Under the pieces are notes generated by a model. The model saw only the letters and a program-made list of their open reading frames with translations. It did no database searches and was not told where the DNA came from. A stretch of DNA of 64,000 bases from Rhizobium sp. 18065 (GTDB lineage Bacteria > Pseudomonadota > Alphaproteobacteria > Rhizobiales > Rhizobiaceae), in assembly GCF_902706095.1 (NCBI RefSeq), contig NZ_CACSJP010000003.1, forward strand, positions 372,001 to 436,000. The letters are read 5' to 3'. Shown here piece by piece: positions 1 to 7,673 of this stretch (positions are counted from its first letter, which is position 1; each line of letters opens with the position of its first letter). The position numbers and the translations under genes are program-made.

Positions 1-359
1 TTCCGATATGCCATGACTCAGCCTCATGATGGGTGGAGCCGCAGCCGGAAGTATCCTGATGGATGCTGAAAGACATGACGGTTCCGTATCGCTCCATCAT
101 CGCTTCGATCCGCGCTGAGTAAATTCTCTTGCCGTCGGTTCGTGACTAGTCACTTTTGGTAGGAGGAACTACGCCTCCACCCCGATTGGATGAGATCGGG
201 ACCTCTCGGGTAGGCAAAGCGTGCTTCGTTTGGCCAGGAGTTTGGGTTCTTCGCTTTCAGATCCGCCCGTTTGATCAGGTCGGCAGGCCTAAGTGGGTTC
301 TGGGCGGGCGGCATGGCGAGCGCGTAGCGTCGCGCCAAAGTCGAGGAAGGGAACAGCCC
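1..359. other. Left-edge region without a convincing gene
   Basis: No forward frame stays open from the left edge. A short reverse frame with start codons at 95-100 runs off the left end (first residues MMERYGTVMSFS), but it has only a weak ribosome binding site and no recognisable family, so I do not call it. The stretch 150-359 is open in frame with the glycosyltransferase that follows. However, that gene has a good Shine-Dalgarno sequence at about 342-351, so 150-359 is more likely its leader. Confidence 0.4.
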
Positions 360-1535
360 ATGCGGGTGGCGATCATTCACTATTGGCTCGTATCGATGCG
401 TGGCGGCGAAAAAGTGATCGAGGCCTTGTGCGATATGTACCCGGATGCGGACATATTCACGCTGGTATGCGATCGTGACAAGCTGTCCGAGAAGATCCGG
501 CGCCATCGGATCTTCACCTCGTTTCTGCAGCGCATTCCCGGCGCCAAAAAATACTATCAGTCGCTGCTGCCACTGATGCCATTTGCTCTGGAGAGCTTTG
601 ATCTGCGGGAATACGATCTGATCATCTCGAGCGAATCCGGGCCTGCAAAAGGCATTATCCCTCCGCCACATGCAGTGCATGTCTGCTATTGCCATTCGCC
701 GATGCGTTATCTGTGGGATCACTACCACTTCTATCGCGGCAATGCGGGTCTGGCTGCACGGATCATGATGCCGCTGCTGGCCCCGGTCCTGCGCGCATGG
801 GACGCGAATTCCAGCCTCCGGGTCGATCGTTTCGTTGCCAACTCGCACCATGTGGCAAATCGCATTGGAAAATATTACCGGCGGTCTTCCGTGGTCGTCT
901 ATCCACCCGTCGCGGTCGACGAGTTTGCACCGAGCGCCGACCTGGGTGATTTTTACCTCTGCGCCGGGCAGATCGTCCCCTACAAGCGGATCGATCTTGC
1001 TGTCCGTGCTTTCACCAGCATGAAGCGTAACCTGGTGGTTCTGGGCGGCGGAGACGATCGGGAGATCGAGGCGCTGAAGCGCGAGGCGGGGCCGACCATC
1101 CGCTTTGTCGGCCAGGCTTCGTTCGCGGATCTCCGGTCGCATCTCGCCCGTTGCCGCGCCTTGATCTTTCCGGGTGAAGAGGATTTCGGTATTGTGCCGG
1201 TCGAAGCCATGGCAAGCGGCAGGCCCGTGATCGCCTATGGTCGCGGCGGTGCCATGGATACTGTGGTTCACGGTCACACCGGCATACTGTTCAAGGACCA
1301 GTCGGTTGAATCACTGGTTGATGCGGTCGAGATCTTCGAGGCTATGGAACATCGGTTCCGGCCGGAGGCCATTCAGATGCACGCGTCGCAGTTCAGCGTT
1401 CTGAACTTCAAGTCAGGCATGAAAAAAGTGATCGACCAAGAGATTGCGAGGCGCGTTTCCTTGGTCGAACCCACCACGTTCGGTGCATCCATGTCATCGC
1501 TGTTTGATGAAGCTGGGCATGTGCCTCTGCACTAG
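360..1535 (+). CDS. GT4-type glycosyltransferase (exopolysaccharide/LPS)
   Basis: This is a 391-residue family-4-like glycosyltransferase with a GT-B fold, expected to transfer a sugar from a nucleotide-sugar to a lipid-linked glycan at the cytoplasmic face. The N-terminal acceptor half begins MRVAIIHYWLVSMRGGEKV, with the glycine loop typical of GT4. The donor half holds GQIVPYKRIDLAVRAF and the PGEEDFGIVPVEAMASGRPVIAYGRGG stretch in split form, in which the EDFG...E pair is the nucleotide-sugar-binding E-x7-E motif. The frame is open upstream to 156, but I choose the ATG at 360 because a GAGGAAGGGA ribosome site precedes it and the protein then starts exactly at the family's usual first strand. 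Neighbours encode a pyruvyltransferase-like protein and a polymerase-like protein, which supports a polysaccharide role. The exact sugar cannot be read from the sequence. Confidence 0.85.
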   Translation: MRVAIIHYWLVSMRGGEKVIEALCDMYPDADIFTLVCDRDKLSEKIRRHRIFTSFLQRIPGAKKYYQSLLPLMPFALESFDLREYDLIISSESGPAKGIIPPPHAVHVCYCHSPMRYLWDHYHFYRGNAGLAARIMMPLLAPVLRAWDANSSLRVDRFVANSHHVANRIGKYYRRSSVVVYPPVAVDEFAPSADLGDFYLCAGQIVPYKRIDLAVRAFTSMKRNLVVLGGGDDREIEALKREAGPTIRFVGQASFADLRSHLARCRALIFPGEEDFGIVPVEAMASGRPVIAYGRGGAMDTVVHGHTGILFKDQSVESLVDAVEIFEAMEHRFRPEAIQMHASQFSVLNFKSGMKKVIDQEIARRVSLVEPTTFGASMSSLFDEAGHVPLH

Positions 1536-1640
1536 AGCAATTCCAGCAAAAGTGGGAACCGCTTTTGCGTCCGGAGCTGCGTGAAAACAAAGAGCTAGAG
1601 CATTGAACGCGACTCCGTTTTCGCCGACAATGCTCTAGCC
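1532..1640. repeat. RIME-like rhizobial palindromic repeat
   Basis: Directly after the glycosyltransferase stop lies a compound palindrome. The first dyad is GCAAAAG...CTTTTGC within 1548-1568. The second is a perfect 11-bp inverted repeat, CTAGAGCATTG (1595-1605) and CAATGCTCTAG (1628-1638). The opening GAGCAATTCCAGCAAAAG and the segment GCGTGAAAACAAAGAGC match, from memory, the intergenic mosaic element found in many copies in Rhizobiaceae genomes. It may also act as a bidirectional transcription stop between the glycosyltransferase and the convergent LuxR-type gene. Confidence 0.7.
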
Positions 1641-1701
1641 CAGCCAAGATAACGTCTGCTCGGTTCCCAAACATAGTCAAACGCGGATTGTCGCCGCAGC
1701 T

Positions 1702-2436
1702 TTACTTCAGCTTGAAAGCAACCTGGGTCCGGTTGGTAACATTCAGTTTTTTCATGATGTTTCGGATATGGACCTTCACCGTGCTTTCGCAAAGGTTCAT
1801 TTCATACGCGATGATCTTGTTGGCTTTGCCACGTCTCAGGGCTTCGGCAACTTCGATCTCACGCGGCGTGAAGCTCTCGTTGAGATAGCTTGATCCCTTG
1901 ACCACCGAGTTCAGTGCTTCCCGATTGGCAAGAAGGCTGCTGACGGGAATGAACACGCCGCCGGCGCGAGCCAGCGAGATTGCCTCCGCCGCCACGCTGA
2001 TGTTGACGCTCGTCGGAATGTAACCGCGTGCCCCACAATCGATCGCCTTGAGGATATCTCCAAGGTCATCCGATTCTGCGATGACGATCACCGGGCTGAG
2101 CTTGAACGCAGCCGCCGCACGCTCGATCTTGTCGCTGGCGCTGGGCTCGTTGGTTTTGCCGCCAGCCACCACAAGAAGGACGGCGGATGGCTCGCTCTGC
2201 ATTTGCCGCTTGCGCCAATCCTCGATAGTTCCTGCGGTGACGATCCGCATCGCGGGATCATAGGTCGAGAGGCTGCGGGAGAGGCACTCGCGATCCAGCA
2301 CGCGGCTGTCAAGGATTAGAACATATTCATCGGTCTTGGCATCCAGCGCCGGGCTGGTGGCAAGCGAGCTTATGAAATCTATATCGGCCTTCGATACTGT
2401 ATCGATATTGTGTGAGGTCGACGCATATGCACTCAT
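1702..2436 (-). CDS. LuxR/NarL-type regulator with degenerate receiver
   Basis: This is a 244-residue transcription regulator. The N-terminal ~150 residues have the layout of a response-regulator receiver (YVLILDSRVLDRE strand, GARGY segment). The strand that should carry the phospho-accepting Asp reads AVLLVVAGG with no Asp, and the conserved Lys near GYIPTS is absent, so classical phosphorylation is unlikely. The C-terminus is a full GerE/LuxR helix-turn-helix: FTPREIEVAEALRRGKANK, then STVKVHIRNIMKKL. The start at 2436 (MSAYAST) is preceded by GAGGGG at good spacing; the frame is open 15 codons further up without a comparable site. It lies among polysaccharide genes and may control them. 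This is inference. Confidence 0.8.
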   Translation of the reverse strand: MSAYASTSHNIDTVSKADIDFISSLATSPALDAKTDEYVLILDSRVLDRECLSRSLSTYDPAMRIVTAGTIEDWRKRQMQSEPSAVLLVVAGGKTNEPSASDKIERAAAAFKLSPVIVIAESDDLGDILKAIDCGARGYIPTSVNISVAAEAISLARAGGVFIPVSSLLANREALNSVVKGSSYLNESFTPREIEVAEALRRGKANKIIAYEMNLCESTVKVHIRNIMKKLNVTNRTQVAFKLK

Positions 2437-2720
2437 TTTAAACCCCTCAATTCGTTTGGCTTTGCCGTTGCTGCGGCGCAAAAGAATCCCCTTCGTTACC
2501 CGGTCGAGTAACGACGATCTGCTTTGACGATTACTGTCAATTTATACAGGTGATTTTTTCACAGTTTTATTAGCGTTGCATTAACCTAAGTTAAGTCCGT
2601 ACGTCAAAAGTCGTATTTCGACCAAAAATGGCCGCAATATTGTGAGTGGCGTGGTTAACTTCACCAATTAAAGTGCGATGAGAGTTTTGGTACTGCTCTG
2701 TTCTTGTTATTATTGTTCCA

Positions 2721-3446
2721 TCATCTTTGTGATGGAACATTTTCAGAGATGTGACCGGTCAGGTAGCTGGAGTCGAAGTCAACGATCTCTATCAGCTTGC
2801 GACGATTGAGGAATTCAACGATTCCGTTACGGAACGAAAGCAGGCCCGCCAGTCTCATTTCCTTGAGAACGCGGTTTATATGCACGGTGGACAAGCCGAG
2901 CGCATCGCCGATTTCTGATTGCTTCAGCGGGCACTCGAACCCGTCGAGATCGGGACGCGATGCAGCGCCCGCACGAACCGCGAGTTCCAGCAGCAGATGG
3001 CCCGTTCTGCCGAAGGCATCACGGCGGCCAATGCTTGCAAGGCGTTCGACGATGCGGGCATGTCGCTTCATCATCTCGATGGTCATGATCAGGGGCAGTT
3101 GTGTCGAAGCCTCGCCGGCCTTGGCTGACAGATGTCCGACAAACTCGTAGCATTTGACGTTGGAGATAGTTTGCACGGTCTCCTGGGCGATCGAGGCAGA
3201 TGCCGATGACAGGACATCTCCATGCAAAGAAAAGTCCGTGACGATACGGGTACCGTTCGCCATGGTTTTACTGGAGACCACCCAGCCGCTGTTGATAAAC
3301 AGAATTCGGGACACTTCGCATTCGGGATCGAAGATGGTTGTTCCGGCAGCGTAAGTGCGCAATACGGCGCCTGTCAGCTTCGGGCTATCTTTTTGATAGT
3401 CGAAGCTGAGTGCTGGTCTGCTGTCTAAATGATGTTCTAGCCCCAT
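2721..3446 (-). CDS. Crp/Fnr-family transcription regulator
   Basis: This 241-residue protein has an N-terminal cyclic-nucleotide-binding-like beta-roll (about residues 30-140; AAGTTIFDPECEVSRILFINSGWV) and a C-terminal winged helix (CPLKQSEIGDALGLSTVHINRVLKE split over about 175-210), the Crp-type DNA-reading module. The FNR-type N-terminal cysteine cluster is absent, so an iron-sulfur oxygen sensor is unlikely. The gene has its own upstream region of about 110 bp and is followed by about 280 bp of AT-rich, apparently non-coding DNA up to the LuxR-type gene. Rhizobial proteins of this size often regulate polysaccharide or stress genes, but the target here is unknown. Confidence 0.85.
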   Translation of the reverse strand: MGLEHHLDSRPALSFDYQKDSPKLTGAVLRTYAAGTTIFDPECEVSRILFINSGWVVSSKTMANGTRIVTDFSLHGDVLSSASASIAQETVQTISNVKCYEFVGHLSAKAGEASTQLPLIMTIEMMKRHARIVERLASIGRRDAFGRTGHLLLELAVRAGAASRPDLDGFECPLKQSEIGDALGLSTVHINRVLKEMRLAGLLSFRNGIVEFLNRRKLIEIVDFDSSYLTGHISENVPSQR

Positions 3447-3559
3447 TTATTAGCCCACCCGTCCAAGACCCCCAAGGACTAATGGAATTTTTACCACAAA
3501 ATACTTGGCCATCATAATCACTTTCGGTAGTGAACTGTCATCTTGGTTACCCATCGAGG

Positions 3560-4795
3560 TTAACCTGAACTGTCGACAAGCAGTTTTGTTCTGCTTGTCC
3601 GTGGGTGTGTGACACTAAGGGCCGCATACAACGTCTCGATGCCGGCCGCCGCGGCCGCTAGAGTCGTGTCGCGGCGGACATCGCCGACACTGTTGTCTTC
3701 CGCCATTTTGATCAGGGATGCTATTTGCGCAGGCGTCGCCGAGGGGCCGGCGGCAAAAAACGTTTCGCGTCCGACGGCGCGGAAAAAGCTCGCGACTTTG
3801 GGATCCCATCCCAGCCCCACATGGGGGATTGCCAGCGAGTAGGCGGCAATACAGGCGTGCAGCCGGTGCGCCAGCACGACGGAGACCGATCGGAGAATGT
3901 CGATGAGTTCCTCGGGTTTTTCAGGGCGCTCAGCCAGGTCGAGCCAGTTTTTGGCCTTGTAGGCCAGCATTGTCTTTTCGTTCAGCAACCGTTCGGCAAA
4001 CGCCTGGTCTTCTCGGGCGCCATTGCAGAAAAGTCGAACGCGATAGCCGTCCGCGATCAACTGCCGTATCAGAACCCTGTACTCGTCGACGGACTTGAGC
4101 GCGATGTCTGACGCCGGTCCACCTGCATGCCGTTGAAGGATGACGGGATCCGTGACGCAGATTCCGGCCATGGCAGGCAGGCTGCGGTTCTCGCCGCCAA
4201 GCGAGGCATGCGGCAAGCTGCGGGTCAAGAGACCTGGATCCGGCAGCACGATGGGTGATACTCCCGAGGGAAAATGCCGCTTCCAGTGTTGAAGCGCCAG
4301 GTCGTCGCGAACCGAAAGATGGATCAGGCTGGTCGCGTTGAGCCTTCCGAAAAGCTGATGGGCTTCCGGCGACCAGTTTCCACTGACGCCCACTGCATAG
4401 ATGGCCAGAGGCTTGCCGCTTTTGCGGATGCAGTCGAGCAATGTGCCAATCTTCAGCGGAAAGTTGAGGTCGTCATCCTGAAACAGGTTGCCGCCGCCCA
4501 CGACCACGGCATCGGCATTCTGGATCTTGGCTGACCAATCCTGCGCGAGTTTTTCCAGCTTGGATCGAAGCATGGCCTTGACCGCCAGCCGACGGGCGAA
4601 AGCCGGCAGCACATGCAGGGCGCGGATCGCCAGCTGGCGACGAGAATGTGTTGTGCCGTAACCCGTGCGTCCGGCAAGGTCGATGGTTTCCACCTGCATG
4701 TCGGGATATTCCGACAAGGCCGTCTCCAGGCATTCCGCCAGAAGCCCGTCTCCGAGATTCTCGCTGTATTTTACATTGAAAATGAGCACTCTCAT
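3560..4795 (-). CDS. Polysaccharide pyruvyl transferase family protein
   Basis: This 411-residue protein starts MRVLIFNVKYSENLGDGLLAECL, the NxGDxL signature of the polysaccharide pyruvyltransferase family, which adds ketal pyruvate to sugars of exopolysaccharides using phosphoenolpyruvate. Other family marks are VVVGGGNLFQDD (about residues 96-107) and the C-terminal ...VLAHRLHACIAAYSLAIPHVGLGWDPKV region with the conserved RLH. The start codon overlaps the stop of the upstream membrane protein by 4 bp, so the two are translationally coupled and act on the same glycan. Some family members transfer other groups, so pyruvylation itself is inferred. Confidence 0.85.
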   Translation of the reverse strand: MRVLIFNVKYSENLGDGLLAECLETALSEYPDMQVETIDLAGRTGYGTTHSRRQLAIRALHVLPAFARRLAVKAMLRSKLEKLAQDWSAKIQNADAVVVGGGNLFQDDDLNFPLKIGTLLDCIRKSGKPLAIYAVGVSGNWSPEAHQLFGRLNATSLIHLSVRDDLALQHWKRHFPSGVSPIVLPDPGLLTRSLPHASLGGENRSLPAMAGICVTDPVILQRHAGGPASDIALKSVDEYRVLIRQLIADGYRVRLFCNGAREDQAFAERLLNEKTMLAYKAKNWLDLAERPEKPEELIDILRSVSVVLAHRLHACIAAYSLAIPHVGLGWDPKVASFFRAVGRETFFAAGPSATPAQIASLIKMAEDNSVGDVRRDTTLAAAAAGIETLYAALSVTHPRTSRTKLLVDSSG

Positions 4796-6243
4796 GATGG
4801 CTCCGCGATATTATCGATGAGCGGTCGGACATCGCGATGAGCGACCTTGGGTGCATGGTCCGGCACCTTGCCCAGGCTGATGGCAGCGATGCTGCCGGCA
4901 ATCAGATAGAACAGCAGACCGAGGTCATAGACTGTACCGGAGGTACAGGCGCCGATCAGGAGGGCAATCAGACCGCATTTTCCGGCGCGCATGGCTGCGT
5001 TCGCCATATAGGCTTCATTTTCGGTCGGGTCCGGTTGTCGCGCAGACAAGATGGAACCGGTGAAGACAACGAAAAGGATGAAACCCGGCAGGCCGACATT
5101 CGAGAGCAGGACAAGTATGAAGCTGGAAGCGCGCGCGCTACCGAGGCCAGCTCCGATGCCAAAAGTATTGACAAAGGCCTCATAAGCCATGGCATTCCAG
5201 AGAAAACGCTCCTTGCCCGATTGGCTGTCTGCCTTCGACAAAAGCATCATGTCGAGAAATTCATGAACCTGGTCACCGACGCTTGGGAACAGGATGAAGA
5301 TCGACACCAAAGCTACGGGAATAACCAGCAGGCAACCAGCGAGAAACACGGGGCGGCCGCTCGTGATTGGAGAGGCTGAACTGATCCAGGATCGGATCCA
5401 CAGAAAAGGGATCACGATGGCAAGGCCGACAAGGGCCGTCGCGGATGTCGACAGAAGCAGGGCCAGAAGCAGGAGCGCCGTCAGGATGCCGGTCGCCCAC
5501 GAACGGACCCGGTCGAGCCAAAGGCTGGTGATGATGGCAAACAGCACAAGCGTGTATTCTGAAAATGCCGAGGCTTCCGCGAATGTGCCCGAGATCCGCT
5601 TCAGCCCACCTTTTTCCGCCGCGGTCAAAAGTGCATAATTGGCGGTTCGAACAAAGCTGAGTAGAAATTCGGTGCCGGTGAAATAGGTGACCACGTCGGC
5701 GATCGCAAAGCCGATATCGGCCGCAGCAACGATGATGATCGCCGTGACCAGATAGGCCGGCTTTCCGAGATGACGGAAATAGGCAAAACTGACGGCAAAT
5801 GTGATCAAGCCACCGAGCGCATAGACAGCCTGGGTTATGTTGCTTGCCGAAAACCGCAGCGGTGACAGGGCAATCACATTTCTGGAGCTCGTGACCCGCT
5901 CGACCTTCATCGTCTCGGTCACCCCCTCGAACACGCGAGGAAAATAGATCGCGCTGAAAATTCCAAGCAAGGTCAGGATCAGCAGCCAGAAGCCCGGACT
6001 TTGTGGCCGCAGCGCCGCCATCATGTAACCTTCTCCTGTGGCCATGAAGACCCGCAGCGTGAAGAACACCAGCAGAAGATTGGGTACGAGTATTGATGCG
6101 CCGCCCAGCATGGGAAGGCTGATGGCAGCTGCCGCACCGAATAGCGTTGAAAAGACCATAAATGGAAAGGCCCACGCCAAAGGAGCTGCCAGGATGAACA
6201 GTCCGGCAAGCGCTGTGACCAGTCCCATCAACTCAAGGCTCAT
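4792..6243 (-). CDS. Wzy/O-antigen-ligase-like polysaccharide membrane protein
   Basis: This 483-residue polytopic membrane protein has about 10-12 hydrophobic helices (for example LVTALAGLFILAAPLAWAF at the N-terminus) and a large periplasmic loop around residues 300-390, containing SKADSQSGKERFLWNAMAYE in split form. That layout is typical of O-antigen polymerases/ligases that join repeat units or transfer finished chains in the periplasm. It is the first gene of a two-gene operon with the pyruvyltransferase-like gene (ATGA overlap). Its 260-bp upstream region is shared with the divergent GH16 glycanase gene. A polymerase and a ligase cannot be told apart from sequence alone. Confidence 0.75.
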   Translation of the reverse strand: MSLELMGLVTALAGLFILAAPLAWAFPFMVFSTLFGAAAAISLPMLGGASILVPNLLLVFFTLRVFMATGEGYMMAALRPQSPGFWLLILTLLGIFSAIYFPRVFEGVTETMKVERVTSSRNVIALSPLRFSASNITQAVYALGGLITFAVSFAYFRHLGKPAYLVTAIIIVAAADIGFAIADVVTYFTGTEFLLSFVRTANYALLTAAEKGGLKRISGTFAEASAFSEYTLVLFAIITSLWLDRVRSWATGILTALLLLALLLSTSATALVGLAIVIPFLWIRSWISSASPITSGRPVFLAGCLLVIPVALVSIFILFPSVGDQVHEFLDMMLLSKADSQSGKERFLWNAMAYEAFVNTFGIGAGLGSARASSFILVLLSNVGLPGFILFVVFTGSILSARQPDPTENEAYMANAAMRAGKCGLIALLIGACTSGTVYDLGLLFYLIAGSIAAISLGKVPDHAPKVAHRDVRPLIDNIAEPS

Positions 6244-6503
6244 TTCGATCCGCTTCCCGCTTCACAAATTCCCGTACAGATTGTATCTGCGTTTTGTCGG
6301 AAAATCCAGCCATCCCAGATCGACCGCATTTCTACCTTGCACGGTACCGGTTTCCATATGCCAAAGAGCAGTCTGTCCAACACCTTGGGAAAATATCACA
6401 TGGCCAGTTCTGGTGTATTTACGCCTTGTCTAAGCCTAATTGGGTAGCTGGCGGGCCAAATTCGGCTCTCATTTTTCCGATGTGACACGGCTATTCAATT
6501 GAT

Positions 6504-7364
6504 ATGTCCAGTTTTGTCCACCGATCTGTCCGCGTGCGCGAAAACACAATCCTTGATGCGTATTTCGCCAAGTCTTGTGTTGCGCTCGTTCTGTTGTCCC
6601 TGCTGGTCAATCCGGCGTGGAGTGATCCGGTTGTCGAAGGCGATACCGGTGATGCGGTCGATCCGGCGATGTTGTCGCTGACATTTGCGGAAGAGTTCGA
6701 CACGCTCGATGTGTCCGAATGGGGCCCTGGCACGCGGTGGATCGCCCACACGCCCTGGTCGGGCGATTTTGGTGGTGCGCGGTTTTCTGCCCCGATGGAG
6801 GGCTTTCCCTTCACCATCGAGCAAGGCGTATTGCGCATCGAGGCCAGCCGCGACAAGGCCGACAAATGGCGATCAGGGCTACTGGCCTCGGTAGATCCGA
6901 AGGGTAACGGCTTTGCCCAGCAGTATGGTTATTTTGAAATGCGAGCCCGGCTGCCGACAGGCCCCGGTGTCTGGCCGGCCTTCTGGTTGATCGGTCTTGA
7001 TCGTTCCAAGGCGACGGCGGAAGTCGATGTGCTGGAATATTACGGCGACAAGCCCGGCGGCTATTCTTCGGCTGCGCATGTTTGGCACCGTGACGCACCG
7101 CCCAATTCGAAGGGCAAACGGATCAATGTCTTCAAGGACGCGGATCCGACCGCCTATCATACCTATGGCGTGAAGATCGATCCGATGTTCATCCGAATGT
7201 ATTTCGACGGACAGATGGTCTGGAAGACGGAAACCCAGCCGCAGCATCGCCAGCCGATGTATGTCCTGCTCAACCTCGCCCTGGTCGACGAGGAGACGCG
7301 AAACCTGGCGGCCGATCCTTCCTATATGTTTGTCGATCACGTCCGCGCGTATGCGATCGACTGA
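6504..7364 (+). CDS. Secreted glycoside hydrolase family 16 (endo-beta-glycanase)
   Basis: This 286-residue protein has an N-terminal hydrophobic export segment (about residues 20-42, ending near NPAWSD) followed by a GH16 domain. The catalytic signature ExDxxE is present as E173-V-D175-V-L-E178: nucleophile, helper Asp and acid/base all intact. Upstream aromatic positions (FEMRARLPTGPGVWPAFWLI) match the sugar-binding cleft. Family members cut beta-1,3/1,4 glucans or succinoglycan-like polymers. In rhizobia such enzymes (ExoK/ExsH type) set exopolysaccharide chain length. It is divergent from the polymerase/pyruvyltransferase operon, which fits a role in trimming that polymer. Confidence 0.88.
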   Translation: MSSFVHRSVRVRENTILDAYFAKSCVALVLLSLLVNPAWSDPVVEGDTGDAVDPAMLSLTFAEEFDTLDVSEWGPGTRWIAHTPWSGDFGGARFSAPMEGFPFTIEQGVLRIEASRDKADKWRSGLLASVDPKGNGFAQQYGYFEMRARLPTGPGVWPAFWLIGLDRSKATAEVDVLEYYGDKPGGYSSAAHVWHRDAPPNSKGKRINVFKDADPTAYHTYGVKIDPMFIRMYFDGQMVWKTETQPQHRQPMYVLLNLALVDEETRNLAADPSYMFVDHVRAYAID

Positions 7365-7673
7365 CGCACCTTCTTAAAGTTCTATCCACGACATCCCTGC
7401 GGTGACACTGTTCGTCGCGGTCGGTGGTTGTTTAGAAATCTTGATGCAACCTTGCGTCGATTCGATCCGGAGCCTAGCCAAATGGATTAGGTCGATGCGC
7501 TGATCGGTCGGCCACTTCCACCCAATGACCAGCTTTCCATTTTATCGCCCCGTGAAATTCTGAGCATCAAGGGAAGGCCGCTTTCAAAGCCTTGCTGATG
7601 CAGGCGGGCATGGGGTTCCGCGTGGGTCGCGCAAGCAGTGGCAAGGCAAGCAGTGGCAAGGCAGGGGAATCCG
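7365..7673. other. Intergenic leader of the PKS-NRPS operon, with tandem repeat
   Basis: This 309-bp stretch lies between the GH16 gene and the first NRPS gene. I see no credible ORF. Near its end is a perfect tandem duplication of the 15-mer GCAAGCAGTGGCAAG (7631-7645 and 7646-7660), followed directly by GCAGGGGAATCC, which supplies the ribosome binding site for the NRPS start at 7674. Promoters for the biosynthetic operon should lie upstream in this stretch, but no clear -35/-10 pair stands out. Confidence 0.55.

Noticed and set aside
1..100. Partial reverse gene running off the left edge (MMERYGTVMSFS...)
   Set aside because: Only about 33 codons are visible, with a weak ribosome site and no family resemblance.
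2581..2594. Possible CtrA box TTAA-CCTAAG-TTAA
   Set aside because: The spacer is 6 bp, not the 7 bp that CtrA needs.
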